Part shown: piece after piece, positions 17,607 through 26,620 of the stretch
Position numbering within the stretch: the stretch's first letter is position 1
How the letters are laid out: the number at the start of each line of letters is the position of its first letter
NCBI RefSeq assembly: GCF_017889095.1
Contig: NZ_JAGHEW010000249.1
Location: 1-32,644, forward strand
DNA length: 32,644 bases
Direction: 5' to 3'
Source: Thomasclavelia sp.
Lineage (GTDB): Bacteria; Bacillota_I; Bacilli_A; Erysipelotrichales; Coprobacillaceae
The notes under the pieces: model-generated
Seen by the model: the letters and a program-made list of their open reading frames with translations, nothing else
Databases searched by the model: none
What the model was told of the DNA's origin: nothing
Translations under genes and position numbers: made by a program

Positions 17607-18893
17607 GTGGACCCGAGTCAGATAGTTAATATTATTGTGTTTTTTATTTTAATTGCTTTATCAGGTGTTTTTTCCTGCTCTGAAACAGCTTTTTTATCAT
17701 CAAATAAAATTAGGATGCGGAATTTAGCCCAGGAAGGTGATGGGCGTGCTAAAACGGTAATTAAGCTTTTAGAAAATAGTGATCGTTTGTATAGTTCTAT
17801 TTTAGTAGGTAATAACTTAGTAAATATTGGAGCATCTTCATTAACGACATCGATCGTAATTGGCATCTTTGGTAACTCTGCAACGTTGGTTGCCGCTGCT
17901 TCCGGGGTAGTTACATTTATGATCTTAGTTTTTGGTGAAATTACTCCAAAGACTTTTGCTACTAAAAATGCCGATCGGCTAGTTTTGTTTCTTTCAAGAT
18001 TTGTAGCGTTTATTTGTTTTATTTTTACACCAGTAGTCTTTTTATTAAACATCATTACTGGTTTTATTATCAAAATGTTAGGTGGTAATAAAAATCCCGG
18101 ACCGACGATGACTGAAGAAGAATTAAAAACCATCGTTACTGTTGGTCATGAAGAAGGGGTATTGGAAGAAGAAGAAAAGGAAATGATTCATAATGTATTT
18201 GAATTTGGTGAAACTGAAATCAAAGAAATTATGACTCCAAGAATTAATGTTGATAGTATTCCTGATGATTGCAGTTATGAAGAACTGATGGATATTTATA
18301 AACGGGGACAGTTTTCACGTTACCCTGTACATAGTGAAAGTTTTGATGAAATCGTTGGGGTATTAAACGTTAAAGACTTATTATTCTTTAATATCGATCC
18401 TGAAAAGTTTGAAGTAAAAGATTACATGCGGGATACTTTTGTAGTTTATGAATTTAATGAAGTTGGTGATGTCTTTGCTTCAATGCGTAAAGAACATGTT
18501 TCTCTTGCAATTGTTTTAGATGAATATGGTGTAATGAGCGGGATCGTCACTTTTGAAGATATCGTTGAAGAAATTGTCGGTGAAATTGATGATGAATATG
18601 ATGATGAAGAAGACGATATGGTAATTAAGTTAAGTGAAAATGAATTTTTAATTGATGGCAGCTTGAATTTAGGTGAAGTTAATGATAAAGTAGGTACCGA
18701 CTTTGATTCGGAGGATTTTGAATCAATCGGCGGTTTGGTATTAGGTGAGGTTTCTGGAGTACCAGAAATTGATGATGAAGTCCAAATTGATAATGTTTTA
18801 TTTAGAATTGTAAAAATGCATAAAAATCGAATTGCTCAATTGAAAGTTACTATTTTAGAAAATGAAGAGGAAAAAGAAGGAGAGCATGATTAG
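17607..18893 (+). CDS. Hemolysin-family (CNNM transmembrane - CBS pair - CorC/HlyC C-terminal domain) protein
   Basis: SGVFSCSETAFLSSNKIRMRNLAQEG, GEITPKTFATKNADR, IMTPRINVDSIP, two CBS segments, C-terminal transporter-associated domain. GTG start. Confidence 0.92.
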   Translation: MDPSQIVNIIVFFILIALSGVFSCSETAFLSSNKIRMRNLAQEGDGRAKTVIKLLENSDRLYSSILVGNNLVNIGASSLTTSIVIGIFGNSATLVAAASGVVTFMILVFGEITPKTFATKNADRLVLFLSRFVAFICFIFTPVVFLLNIITGFIIKMLGGNKNPGPTMTEEELKTIVTVGHEEGVLEEEEKEMIHNVFEFGETEIKEIMTPRINVDSIPDDCSYEELMDIYKRGQFSRYPVHSESFDEIVGVLNVKDLLFFNIDPEKFEVKDYMRDTFVVYEFNEVGDVFASMRKEHVSLAIVLDEYGVMSGIVTFEDIVEEIVGEIDDEYDDEEDDMVIKLSENEFLIDGSLNLGEVNDKVGTDFDSEDFESIGGLVLGEVSGVPEIDDEVQIDNVLFRIVKMHKNRIAQLKVTILENEEEKEGEHD

Positions 18894-18922
18894 CTTTCCT
18901 TTTTTAAAGGTGAGGTTGTAGG

Positions 18923-20236
18923 ATGAAGAAAACTATTGAAATTAAAAAATTAGGAATTAATGGTGAAGGAATTGGCTATTTAAATCGTAAGATTGTTTTT
19001 GTTTCTGGAGCATTACCAGGCGAAGAAGTAGTTGTTGAAATTGTTAAACAAAATCGCGGTTACAGTGAAGGAAAATTAGTTAAAATCTTAAAAGCATCAA
19101 AGAATCGAGTAGAACCAATGTGTCCTTTATATGAAAACTGTCAAGGTTGCAACATGATGCACATGACTTATGAAAGTCAGTTACAAGAAAAGAAAGAAGC
19201 TGTAAAAGAAACGCTTAAAAAATATACTGAATATGATTTAAAATCAGTTGATTTCAGTGATGTTATTGCATCTAAACAATCAACTGGCTATGTATGTGAA
19301 GTCAATTTACCAATTGTATCTTTTAATGACAAGATTACTTTTGGAATCTACCAGCGTGAAAGTAAGTATTTAACATTAATGACTGGCTGCTTGATGCATC
19401 ATCCGCTAGTCAATCATTGTTTAAAAGAATTAAAAAATATTTTAACTAAAAATAAATGTCGCATTTATAATGATCGTTTTAAAACCGGACTTAGATTTTT
19501 AAAATTAAAACTGATCGAAGATAAGATCCAGTTAGTTTTTGTTACTGGTCGTGATGGTTTGTCAGATAATCTAGTTAAACAGATTAGTGAAATCCCTAAT
19601 GTTGCGGGAATCTTCATGGCGGTAAATACTTCTAAATATCAAAATTTTGATGAATCTAAATATTCTAAATTATATGGTTTATCAAGATTAGAATTACATC
19701 ATGATAATAAGCGGTATTTATTAGGGGTAAAAACAGAACTTAATAAAAGTGTTGATTTGATTTTTAAAGAAAATGAAATCGTTAAAGAAATGATATGTGA
19801 TAGTAAAAAAATTATCGCTACTAATGTTAAAGCGGCACTATTAGAGTTGAATTTGGACCAGGAAGAAATAATTGCGCTTGATAATAAAACTTATCAAGTT
19901 GAAGACGCTAAATTAAATGCTAAATATTTAAAACGAGATAATGTTAAATTTGTTGCTGGAAAAATTGAAGATAAAATCGTTACTTATGCTAAGAAAAAAT
20001 GTTATGATACTTTGATCATTCATGACAGTGGTAAAAAATTAAGTGAAAAAATTATTAATACGATTAAAATTGCTCGCTTTGATACGGTAATTTATATCAG
20101 TGATTCATATTCTGCGCTAGCTAAAGATATTGCATTACTACAAAACAGTTATTCATTAAAACAAGTAGTACCAATTGATACTTCTTGTCATAATACTTAT
20201 TTGACAACAATCGTTAAACTAGTTCGTAAAAAATAA
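18923..20236 (+). CDS. RlmCD/TrmA-family (RNA m5U methyltransferase-like) protein with degenerate catalytic motifs
   Basis: N-terminal TRAM-like domain (GINGEGIGYLNRKIVFVSGALPGEEV), Fe-S cysteines CPLYENCQGC and TGC, methyltransferase-fold C-terminus (EDAKLNAKYLKRDNVKFVAGKIED). DPPR, SCNP and HVE motifs are replaced; see findings. Confidence 0.85.
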   Translation: MKKTIEIKKLGINGEGIGYLNRKIVFVSGALPGEEVVVEIVKQNRGYSEGKLVKILKASKNRVEPMCPLYENCQGCNMMHMTYESQLQEKKEAVKETLKKYTEYDLKSVDFSDVIASKQSTGYVCEVNLPIVSFNDKITFGIYQRESKYLTLMTGCLMHHPLVNHCLKELKNILTKNKCRIYNDRFKTGLRFLKLKLIEDKIQLVFVTGRDGLSDNLVKQISEIPNVAGIFMAVNTSKYQNFDESKYSKLYGLSRLELHHDNKRYLLGVKTELNKSVDLIFKENEIVKEMICDSKKIIATNVKAALLELNLDQEEIIALDNKTYQVEDAKLNAKYLKRDNVKFVAGKIEDKIVTYAKKKCYDTLIIHDSGKKLSEKIINTIKIARFDTVIYISDSYSALAKDIALLQNSYSLKQVVPIDTSCHNTYLTTIVKLVRKK

Positions 20237-20252
20237 AGGGAGGAAAATAAAA

Positions 20253-20498
20253 ATGGAAATTAGATATCAGCCTCAAGGAGTCTGCTCAAGACAAATTATC
20301 ATTGACGAAGAAGACGGGATCATTAATCAAGTAAAATTTGTCGGAGGATGCTCTGGTAACACTCAAGGTGTTGGCGCTCTTGCAAAAGGAATGAAAGTTG
20401 AAGATGTCATCACTCGTTTAGAAGGAATTCGCTGTGGCAGCAAGCCAACTAGCTGTCCAGCTCAATTAGCTAAGGCTTTAAAAGAAAACATGGGATAG
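20253..20498 (+). CDS. TSCPD domain-containing protein (TIGR03905-like)
   Basis: VCSRQIIIDEEDGIINQVKFVGGCSGNTQGVGALAKGMKVEDVITRLEGIRCGSKPTSCPAQLAKAL. Confidence 0.88.
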   Translation: MEIRYQPQGVCSRQIIIDEEDGIINQVKFVGGCSGNTQGVGALAKGMKVEDVITRLEGIRCGSKPTSCPAQLAKALKENMG

Positions 20499-20524
20499 TG
20501 GAAAGCAATTTTCCACTTCTTTTC
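20497..20524 (+). terminator. Rho-independent terminator
   Basis: AGTGGAAA-gcaat-TTTCCACT then TCTTTTC. Confidence 0.65.
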
Positions 20525-20565
20525 ATTTTCTAGTTAAAAAAACATATAATATCATAGGTGATTAT

Positions 20566-20871
20566 ATGTTGATAAAGATAAAAAAATTACAGTTACTTTG
20601 TGGAATGATCCTATTAATGCAAGTGATTTGTCCAATGTGGATCATTCCTTTTCATTTTATCGCTGCCTTGATTTCGATCATTATTATTGGCTGGCAAAGA
20701 AAGTTTTGTGTGCTTCAAGTTCAATACCATTATTATACCTTGATTTTATATGCCTACCGTATCTGGTTATTAAATTATCCAGCCTGGGCTATTTTTGATA
20801 CGATTTATTTATGTTTATGTTTATATATTGCCATTATGATCATATTATTTTCTTTTCGGGCGATTTTGTAA
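20566..20871 (+). CDS. Small hydrophobic membrane protein, unknown function
   Basis: 101 aa, several hydrophobic segments, SD AGGTGAT before the ATG. Confidence 0.6.
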   Translation: MLIKIKKLQLLCGMILLMQVICPMWIIPFHFIAALISIIIIGWQRKFCVLQVQYHYYTLILYAYRIWLLNYPAWAIFDTIYLCLCLYIAIMIILFSFRAIL

Positions 20872-20931
20872 TATCTTTTTAAATAGCTATTTTAGTGGTA
20901 TAATAAAAACATCATGAAAGGATGTGAGATG

Positions 20932-23900
20932 ATGCTAGGACATTTACAAGTTTATAGTTCTTATAGTTTTCAAAATAGTACTATTTTAATTGAAGACTTG
21001 GTAAAAAAAGCTAGCGATCTCCATTTTAAGGCGCTAGCTTTGAGCGATAAAGATAATATGTTTGGAGCTTTTGAGTTTTTTAAAGCAGCTTTAAAATATA
21101 ATATTAAGCCAATATTTGGAATGGAAGCTAGTGTCCTGATTGAAAACGAAATCTATCCTTTGCTCTTGTTAGCTAAAGATATTACTGGTTATTTTGATTT
21201 AGCTAAGATATCTAGTGAGATTTGTTTAAGTGATCAAAAAGCGATTGAGTTATCTCATTTACACTTGCTCCAGGAACACTTGTTTGTCATATCCGCTTGT
21301 AAAGAAGGAATAATTGAACGGCTTATTTTAAAAGAATTAGATTCTCAGGCCTTAAAATATTTAGAATTGTTTAAAAAAAGTTTTAAAAACTTTTATCTTG
21401 GAATTCAAAATCATGGTTTAGCGATGCAACAAAAACTTAATGAAAAAATGATTGCTTTAGCGACTATTGCTAAAGTCGAAATTTGTGTCACTAACGAAGT
21501 TCGTTATTTAGATCCCAGCGAAGCTTATACACTTGATTTGTTGCAGGCATCTTATCATCAAACTACCTTAGAGTTAGATCATCAAGTTGTAACTGATCAG
21601 TTATATTTAAAATCAAGCTTTGAAATGGATAGTTTATTTGATCGTAAATATATTGATAATACTAATAAAATTATTAATTTATGTAATGTAACTATTCCTA
21701 ATAATATTATGCATTTACCTAAATTTCCTGTTCCTCATAACGGTGATGCCAGGGAATATTTAAAACAGCTCTGTGTTGTTGGTTTGAAAAAACGTTTTAA
21801 AGGTAAAAAAATTCCTTATGAATATTTAAAACGACTCCAGGAAGAATTACGAGTAATCAATAAAATGGGCTTTAATGATTATTTTTTGATTGTTTTTGAT
21901 TATGTTCGTTTTGCCAAAATTAATAAAATAATCGTTGGCCCAGGCCGGGGATCAGCAGCTGGCAGCTTAGTTGCTTATGTTTTAGGAATTACTAATATTG
22001 ATCCGATTAAATATAATTTATTATTTGAACGTTTTTTAAATGAAGAAAGAATTAGTTTGCCAGATATCGACATTGATTTCCAAGATGATCGTCGTGATGA
22101 AATAGTTGAATATGTAATTAAAAAATATGGTTCTAGTCATGTTGGGCAAATTGTTACCTTTTCAACTTATGGCCCTAAAGTAGCTTTAAAAGATTTAGGG
22201 AAGGTAGTTAAAGTCCCACTGCCGCGATTAGAACTGTTAGCTAAAAATATCCCTACTAGTCCCAAAAATCGTAAAAGTGCTAAAGAAGTTTATCAAAATT
22301 CTTATAATTTCCAGTCAATGATCAATAAAGATCCTGCTTTAGCTAAGATCATCAACTCTGTTTTTATTGTTGAAAAACTACCTCGTAATATTGCAACCCA
22401 TCCAGCTGGCGTAGTTTTATCAAATGATCCTTTAGAACAAATTGTTCCGTTAGCTAAGGGACCCAATGGTGGTGTCATTACCCAATATTCAAAAGATTAT
22501 ATTGAAGAAGCAGGATTATTGAAAATGGATTTTTTAGGACTTAGAAATCTAACGATGATCGATCATATCATTAAAGATATTGAACATAATTACCAGATTA
22601 AAATCAATATCAATGATATTGATTTTAATGATCAAAAAACATATACCATGATTAGTCGCGGGGATACTTATGGAATATTCCAGTTAGAATCACCAGGAAT
22701 GCGCGATTTACTAGTTAAAATGAAATGTGACTGTCTAGATGATGTAATTGCGGCAATAGCTTTATATCGTCCTGGACCAATGGCTAATATTCCTAGCTAT
22801 TTAGCTAGAAAACAGGGTAAAGAGCCAATTGATTATCCACTTGAATGTTTAAAACCAATTTTAAAATCAACTTATGGGATTATTATTTATCAAGAACAAA
22901 TCATGCAGGTAGCCCAGATTGTCGCTGGATTTTCACTAGCCAAAGCGGATATTTTAAGAAAGGCAATGTCAAAGAAAACTGCTTCTTTGATGCAGTCAAT
23001 TAAAGCGGAATTTATTAGTGGGGGAATTAATAATGGTTTTAGCGAAACAGAGGTTAATGAAATTTTTGATTTGATTGAAAAGTTTGCCAATTATGGTTTT
23101 AATAAATCACATTCAGTTGCTTATGGTTATGTTGCTTATTATTTAGCTTATCTTAAAGCAAATTACCCATTAGAGTTTTTTAGTGCTTTGCTTTCAAATG
23201 CCCAAAGCAGTGATACAAATAAAATTAACTGTATTCAAGAAGGTAAAAAATATGGGATTAAAGTATTGCCGCCTTCGATTAATTATTCAACTAATCGTTT
23301 TAAAGTTGAAAACGGAAACATTCGCTATTCTTTGATGGCAATTAAAAATGTTGGTCATGCTGGCTATCAAGCCATCGCTTTGGAAAGAGAAAAAGGTTTA
23401 TTTAAAGATATTTTTGACTTTATTTCCCGCATGGAATCAAGCAAGCTTAACAGTAAGATGTTGGAAAGTTTGATTCAGGCTGGTGCTTTCGATGAATTTA
23501 AAATTAATCGTTCTTCGATTAAAGAAAACTTACATAAGATCATTGAATATGCTCAGCTTAAAAATACGATTGGAATTGATGACCCACCAATTTTAACGAT
23601 CGTTAAAGATAATAAAATGAAAGTCTTAGAAGAAGAAAAGATGGTTTTAGGGGTCTATTTATCAATGCATCCAATTGCTTTGATAAAAAATAATTTAAAT
23701 GTTAGAATTGTAAATGTAAGCGAGCTAAAGCAATATTTAAATCAATCAGTTCGGGTAATTTTAAATATTACCAGAGTTAAAGTGATCGTTGATAAAAAAG
23801 GTCAGGAAATGTGTTTTGTAGAAGGACATGACGAAACTGGTGAAGTTGATGGAGTCGTGTTTGCTTCAAATTTTCAGGGCTTAAAAAAGATCTTAGTTCG

Positions 23901-23985
23901 TGGTGAAATATATTTGATTGAGGGACGAGTAAATTATCGTGATAAATTATCATTAATAATCAATCAAGCAAGAAATGTACGTTAA
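20932..23985 (+). CDS. dnaE: DNA polymerase III alpha subunit, DnaE type
   Basis: GPGRGSAAGSLVAY, PDIDIDFQDDRRDEIVEYV, ATHPAGVVLS, YRPGPMANIPSYLARK, C-terminal OB-fold. The track start at 20914 is slightly upstream; 20929 or 20932 fit the SD better. Confidence 0.95.
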   Translation: MLGHLQVYSSYSFQNSTILIEDLVKKASDLHFKALALSDKDNMFGAFEFFKAALKYNIKPIFGMEASVLIENEIYPLLLLAKDITGYFDLAKISSEICLSDQKAIELSHLHLLQEHLFVISACKEGIIERLILKELDSQALKYLELFKKSFKNFYLGIQNHGLAMQQKLNEKMIALATIAKVEICVTNEVRYLDPSEAYTLDLLQASYHQTTLELDHQVVTDQLYLKSSFEMDSLFDRKYIDNTNKIINLCNVTIPNNIMHLPKFPVPHNGDAREYLKQLCVVGLKKRFKGKKIPYEYLKRLQEELRVINKMGFNDYFLIVFDYVRFAKINKIIVGPGRGSAAGSLVAYVLGITNIDPIKYNLLFERFLNEERISLPDIDIDFQDDRRDEIVEYVIKKYGSSHVGQIVTFSTYGPKVALKDLGKVVKVPLPRLELLAKNIPTSPKNRKSAKEVYQNSYNFQSMINKDPALAKIINSVFIVEKLPRNIATHPAGVVLSNDPLEQIVPLAKGPNGGVITQYSKDYIEEAGLLKMDFLGLRNLTMIDHIIKDIEHNYQIKININDIDFNDQKTYTMISRGDTYGIFQLESPGMRDLLVKMKCDCLDDVIAAIALYRPGPMANIPSYLARKQGKEPIDYPLECLKPILKSTYGIIIYQEQIMQVAQIVAGFSLAKADILRKAMSKKTASLMQSIKAEFISGGINNGFSETEVNEIFDLIEKFANYGFNKSHSVAYGYVAYYLAYLKANYPLEFFSALLSNAQSSDTNKINCIQEGKKYGIKVLPPSINYSTNRFKVENGNIRYSLMAIKNVGHAGYQAIALEREKGLFKDIFDFISRMESSKLNSKMLESLIQAGAFDEFKINRSSIKENLHKIIEYAQLKNTIGIDDPPILTIVKDNKMKVLEEEKMVLGVYLSMHPIALIKNNLNVRIVNVSELKQYLNQSVRVILNITRVKVIVDKKGQEMCFVEGHDETGEVDGVVFASNFQGLKKILVRGEIYLIEGRVNYRDKLSLIINQARNVR

Positions 23986-23998
23986 GGAGTTATAATTG

Positions 23999-26611
23999 AT
24001 GATAGAATTAGTATTAATAGATGGAAATTCACTGCTGTATCGAGCTTATTATGCTACTGCAGCAATGGGAAATTTAATGACCAATAAAGATGGTATTCCC
24101 ACTAATGCTGTTTTTGGTTTTGCTAATATGTTAGAAAGTGTTTTAAAAGGCAATCCCGAATATTTGGTCGTTGCTTTTGATTATGGTAAAAAAACTTTTA
24201 GAAATGATTTATTTGAAGTCTATAAAGGAACTAGAAGTGCTACACCAGATGAACTGATTTGTCAGTTTTCCATGATTCGTGAATATTTAACTGCTCATGG
24301 CATCAAATACCAGGAAGTTGAAGGTTATGAAGGTGATGATGTAATTGGAACAATTGCAACTGTCGCTAGTAAAAATCGTTTTAAAGTAAGCATTGTAACT
24401 AGTGATAAAGATATGTTGCAGTTAGTAACTGATGAAATCAGTGTTTATTTAACGAAAAAAGGGGTTGGTGAGTTAGAAAAGATCACCCCAGCTAAATTTA
24501 AAGAAATGTATGGATTAATCCCTGATCAAATGCGGGATTTAAAAGGGTTAATGGGTGATAAATCCGATAATATTCCCGGAATTCCTGGTGTCGGGGAAAA
24601 AACAGCTTTAAAATTATTGAAACAATATCATACCGTTGAAAATCTAAGTGAACATTTAGATGAATTAAAAGGTAAAATGGGTGAAAAGATCAAAACTAAT
24701 ATTGATCAAGGATTATTATCGAAAAAAATTGCAACGATCGTTAAAGACGTTCCCTTTGAGATTGATTTAAATAACTATCGTTATCTTGGTCATGATTATA
24801 ATGAATTAGCGGATTTTTACCGTCGTTATGGCATGAATTCTTTGCTTAAACGAATGTCAATCAACAACGAAGAAAAACAGCCCGTTAAACAAGTAAGTGT
24901 TGAAATCGTTAAAAACTTACCAGTTATTAAACGTGATAGTGCTTTAGTCGTTGGGGTCTATGATTCTAATTATCATCGTTCGTTAATCGTTGGATTTGCG
25001 ATTTATAACGATAGTGAAGCTTATTATATTGCAATTGAAGATGCTTTGAATTGTACTAATTTTAAAAATTTTATTAACAGCCCGGAAATTGAAAAATATG
25101 GTTATGATATAAAAAAATGTATCAATGCTTCTAGATGGCATGGTTTAGAGATTAAAAACTATGTTTTTGATTTACAGTTAGCTTCATATATCTTAAATCC
25201 AAGTTTAAAAGATGAAATTCGCAGTGTTTGTGAATACTATGATTACTATGATGTTTATTATGATGAAGAAGTTTATGGTAAAGGGGCTAAAAAGAAAGTT
25301 CCCGAAACTGCTAAGGTTGCCGATCATTTAATTAAGCAAGCTAAAGCCATTTATACATTAAAAGATCAGGCAATCGAAAAACTTAAACATGAAAATCAGT
25401 ATGAATTATATAAAGATGTTGAAATGCCAGTAGCTAAAATCTTAGCTAATATGGAGTATCAGGGAGCTAAAGTTGATTTAAAAGTATTAAAGGAAATGCA
25501 AAAACAATTTGGTGGTGAAATCAAAATCTTAGAAACGGAAATTTATGAATTAGCGGGAAAAGAGTTTAATATTTCTTCACCAAAACAGTTGGGTGAGGTT
25601 TTATTCGTTGATCTTGGCTTACCAAATGGTAAGAAGACGAAAACTGGTTATTCAACTTCGGTAGAAATCTTAGATAAGATCAAAGGATTCCATCCAATTG
25701 TTGAAAAGGTTTTAAAATATCGAACTTTAACTAAATTATATTCAACTTATATTGTTGGCTTACAGGACCAGGTTTTTGTTGATGGCAAGATCCATACGAT
25801 CTATAATCAAGCTTTAACGCAGACTGGAAGATTATCATCAACGGATCCTAATCTTCAAAATATTCCGGTTAAAACACCGGAAGGGAAATTAATTCGTAAA
25901 GCCTTTGTTCCCGAAAATGATTATTTAGTTTCTTTTGATTATTCACAAATTGAATTAAGAGTTTTAGCTCATTTAGCGAATGTTAAATCATTGATCCAGG
26001 CTTTTAATGAAGATAAAGATATTCACCGTCATACGGCTAGTGAAGTATTTGGAGTAAGTGAAGACCAGGTTGATGATACGATGCGTCGTAATGCTAAAGC
26101 AGTAAACTTTGGTATTATTTATGGAATGTCTGATTTTGGCTTGGCAGAACAAATTGGCGTATCGGTAAATGAAGCACGAAATTTTATTAAAAGTTATTTT
26201 GATAATTATCCTGAAATTAAGACATATATGGATAGTAATATCGAATTTTGTAAAAAACATGGTTATGTAACAACGATGCTTAATCGGAAACGGTTTATTC
26301 GTGAAATTAATGAAAAAAATTATATGCGTCGTGAACTGGGAAAACGGTTAGCGATGAATACTCCAATCCAAGGTTCGGCAGCGGATATTATTAAAGTTGC
26401 CATGATCAAAGTAGATCAGTTATTAAAAAAACATCATTTAAAATCAAAGATGATCTTGCAAGTACACGATGAATTGATTTTTGATGTTTACCAGGATGAA
26501 TTAGATGAAGTTATGGAAGTTGTATCAAAAGGGATGACTTCGGCAGTTAAGATGAAAGTCGAATTAAAATCTCAAGGTAGTTATGCCGTTAACTGGTACG
26601 AATTAAAATAG
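23999..26611 (+). CDS. polA: DNA polymerase I
   Basis: LIDGNSLLYRAYYA 5'-nuclease domain; polymerase motifs A (VSFDYSQIELRVLAHLA), B (RRNAKAVNFGIIYGMS) and C (QVHDELIFDV). Confidence 0.97.
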   Translation: MIELVLIDGNSLLYRAYYATAAMGNLMTNKDGIPTNAVFGFANMLESVLKGNPEYLVVAFDYGKKTFRNDLFEVYKGTRSATPDELICQFSMIREYLTAHGIKYQEVEGYEGDDVIGTIATVASKNRFKVSIVTSDKDMLQLVTDEISVYLTKKGVGELEKITPAKFKEMYGLIPDQMRDLKGLMGDKSDNIPGIPGVGEKTALKLLKQYHTVENLSEHLDELKGKMGEKIKTNIDQGLLSKKIATIVKDVPFEIDLNNYRYLGHDYNELADFYRRYGMNSLLKRMSINNEEKQPVKQVSVEIVKNLPVIKRDSALVVGVYDSNYHRSLIVGFAIYNDSEAYYIAIEDALNCTNFKNFINSPEIEKYGYDIKKCINASRWHGLEIKNYVFDLQLASYILNPSLKDEIRSVCEYYDYYDVYYDEEVYGKGAKKKVPETAKVADHLIKQAKAIYTLKDQAIEKLKHENQYELYKDVEMPVAKILANMEYQGAKVDLKVLKEMQKQFGGEIKILETEIYELAGKEFNISSPKQLGEVLFVDLGLPNGKKTKTGYSTSVEILDKIKGFHPIVEKVLKYRTLTKLYSTYIVGLQDQVFVDGKIHTIYNQALTQTGRLSSTDPNLQNIPVKTPEGKLIRKAFVPENDYLVSFDYSQIELRVLAHLANVKSLIQAFNEDKDIHRHTASEVFGVSEDQVDDTMRRNAKAVNFGIIYGMSDFGLAEQIGVSVNEARNFIKSYFDNYPEIKTYMDSNIEFCKKHGYVTTMLNRKRFIREINEKNYMRRELGKRLAMNTPIQGSAADIIKVAMIKVDQLLKKHHLKSKMILQVHDELIFDVYQDELDEVMEVVSKGMTSAVKMKVELKSQGSYAVNWYELK

Positions 26612-26620
26612 GAGAAGATT

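Noticed and set aside
17618-18133. 171-aa - strand ORF antisense to the CNNM/CorC gene
   Set aside because: Shadow ORF opposite a well-supported CDS, with low-complexity, non-protein-like composition and no SD.
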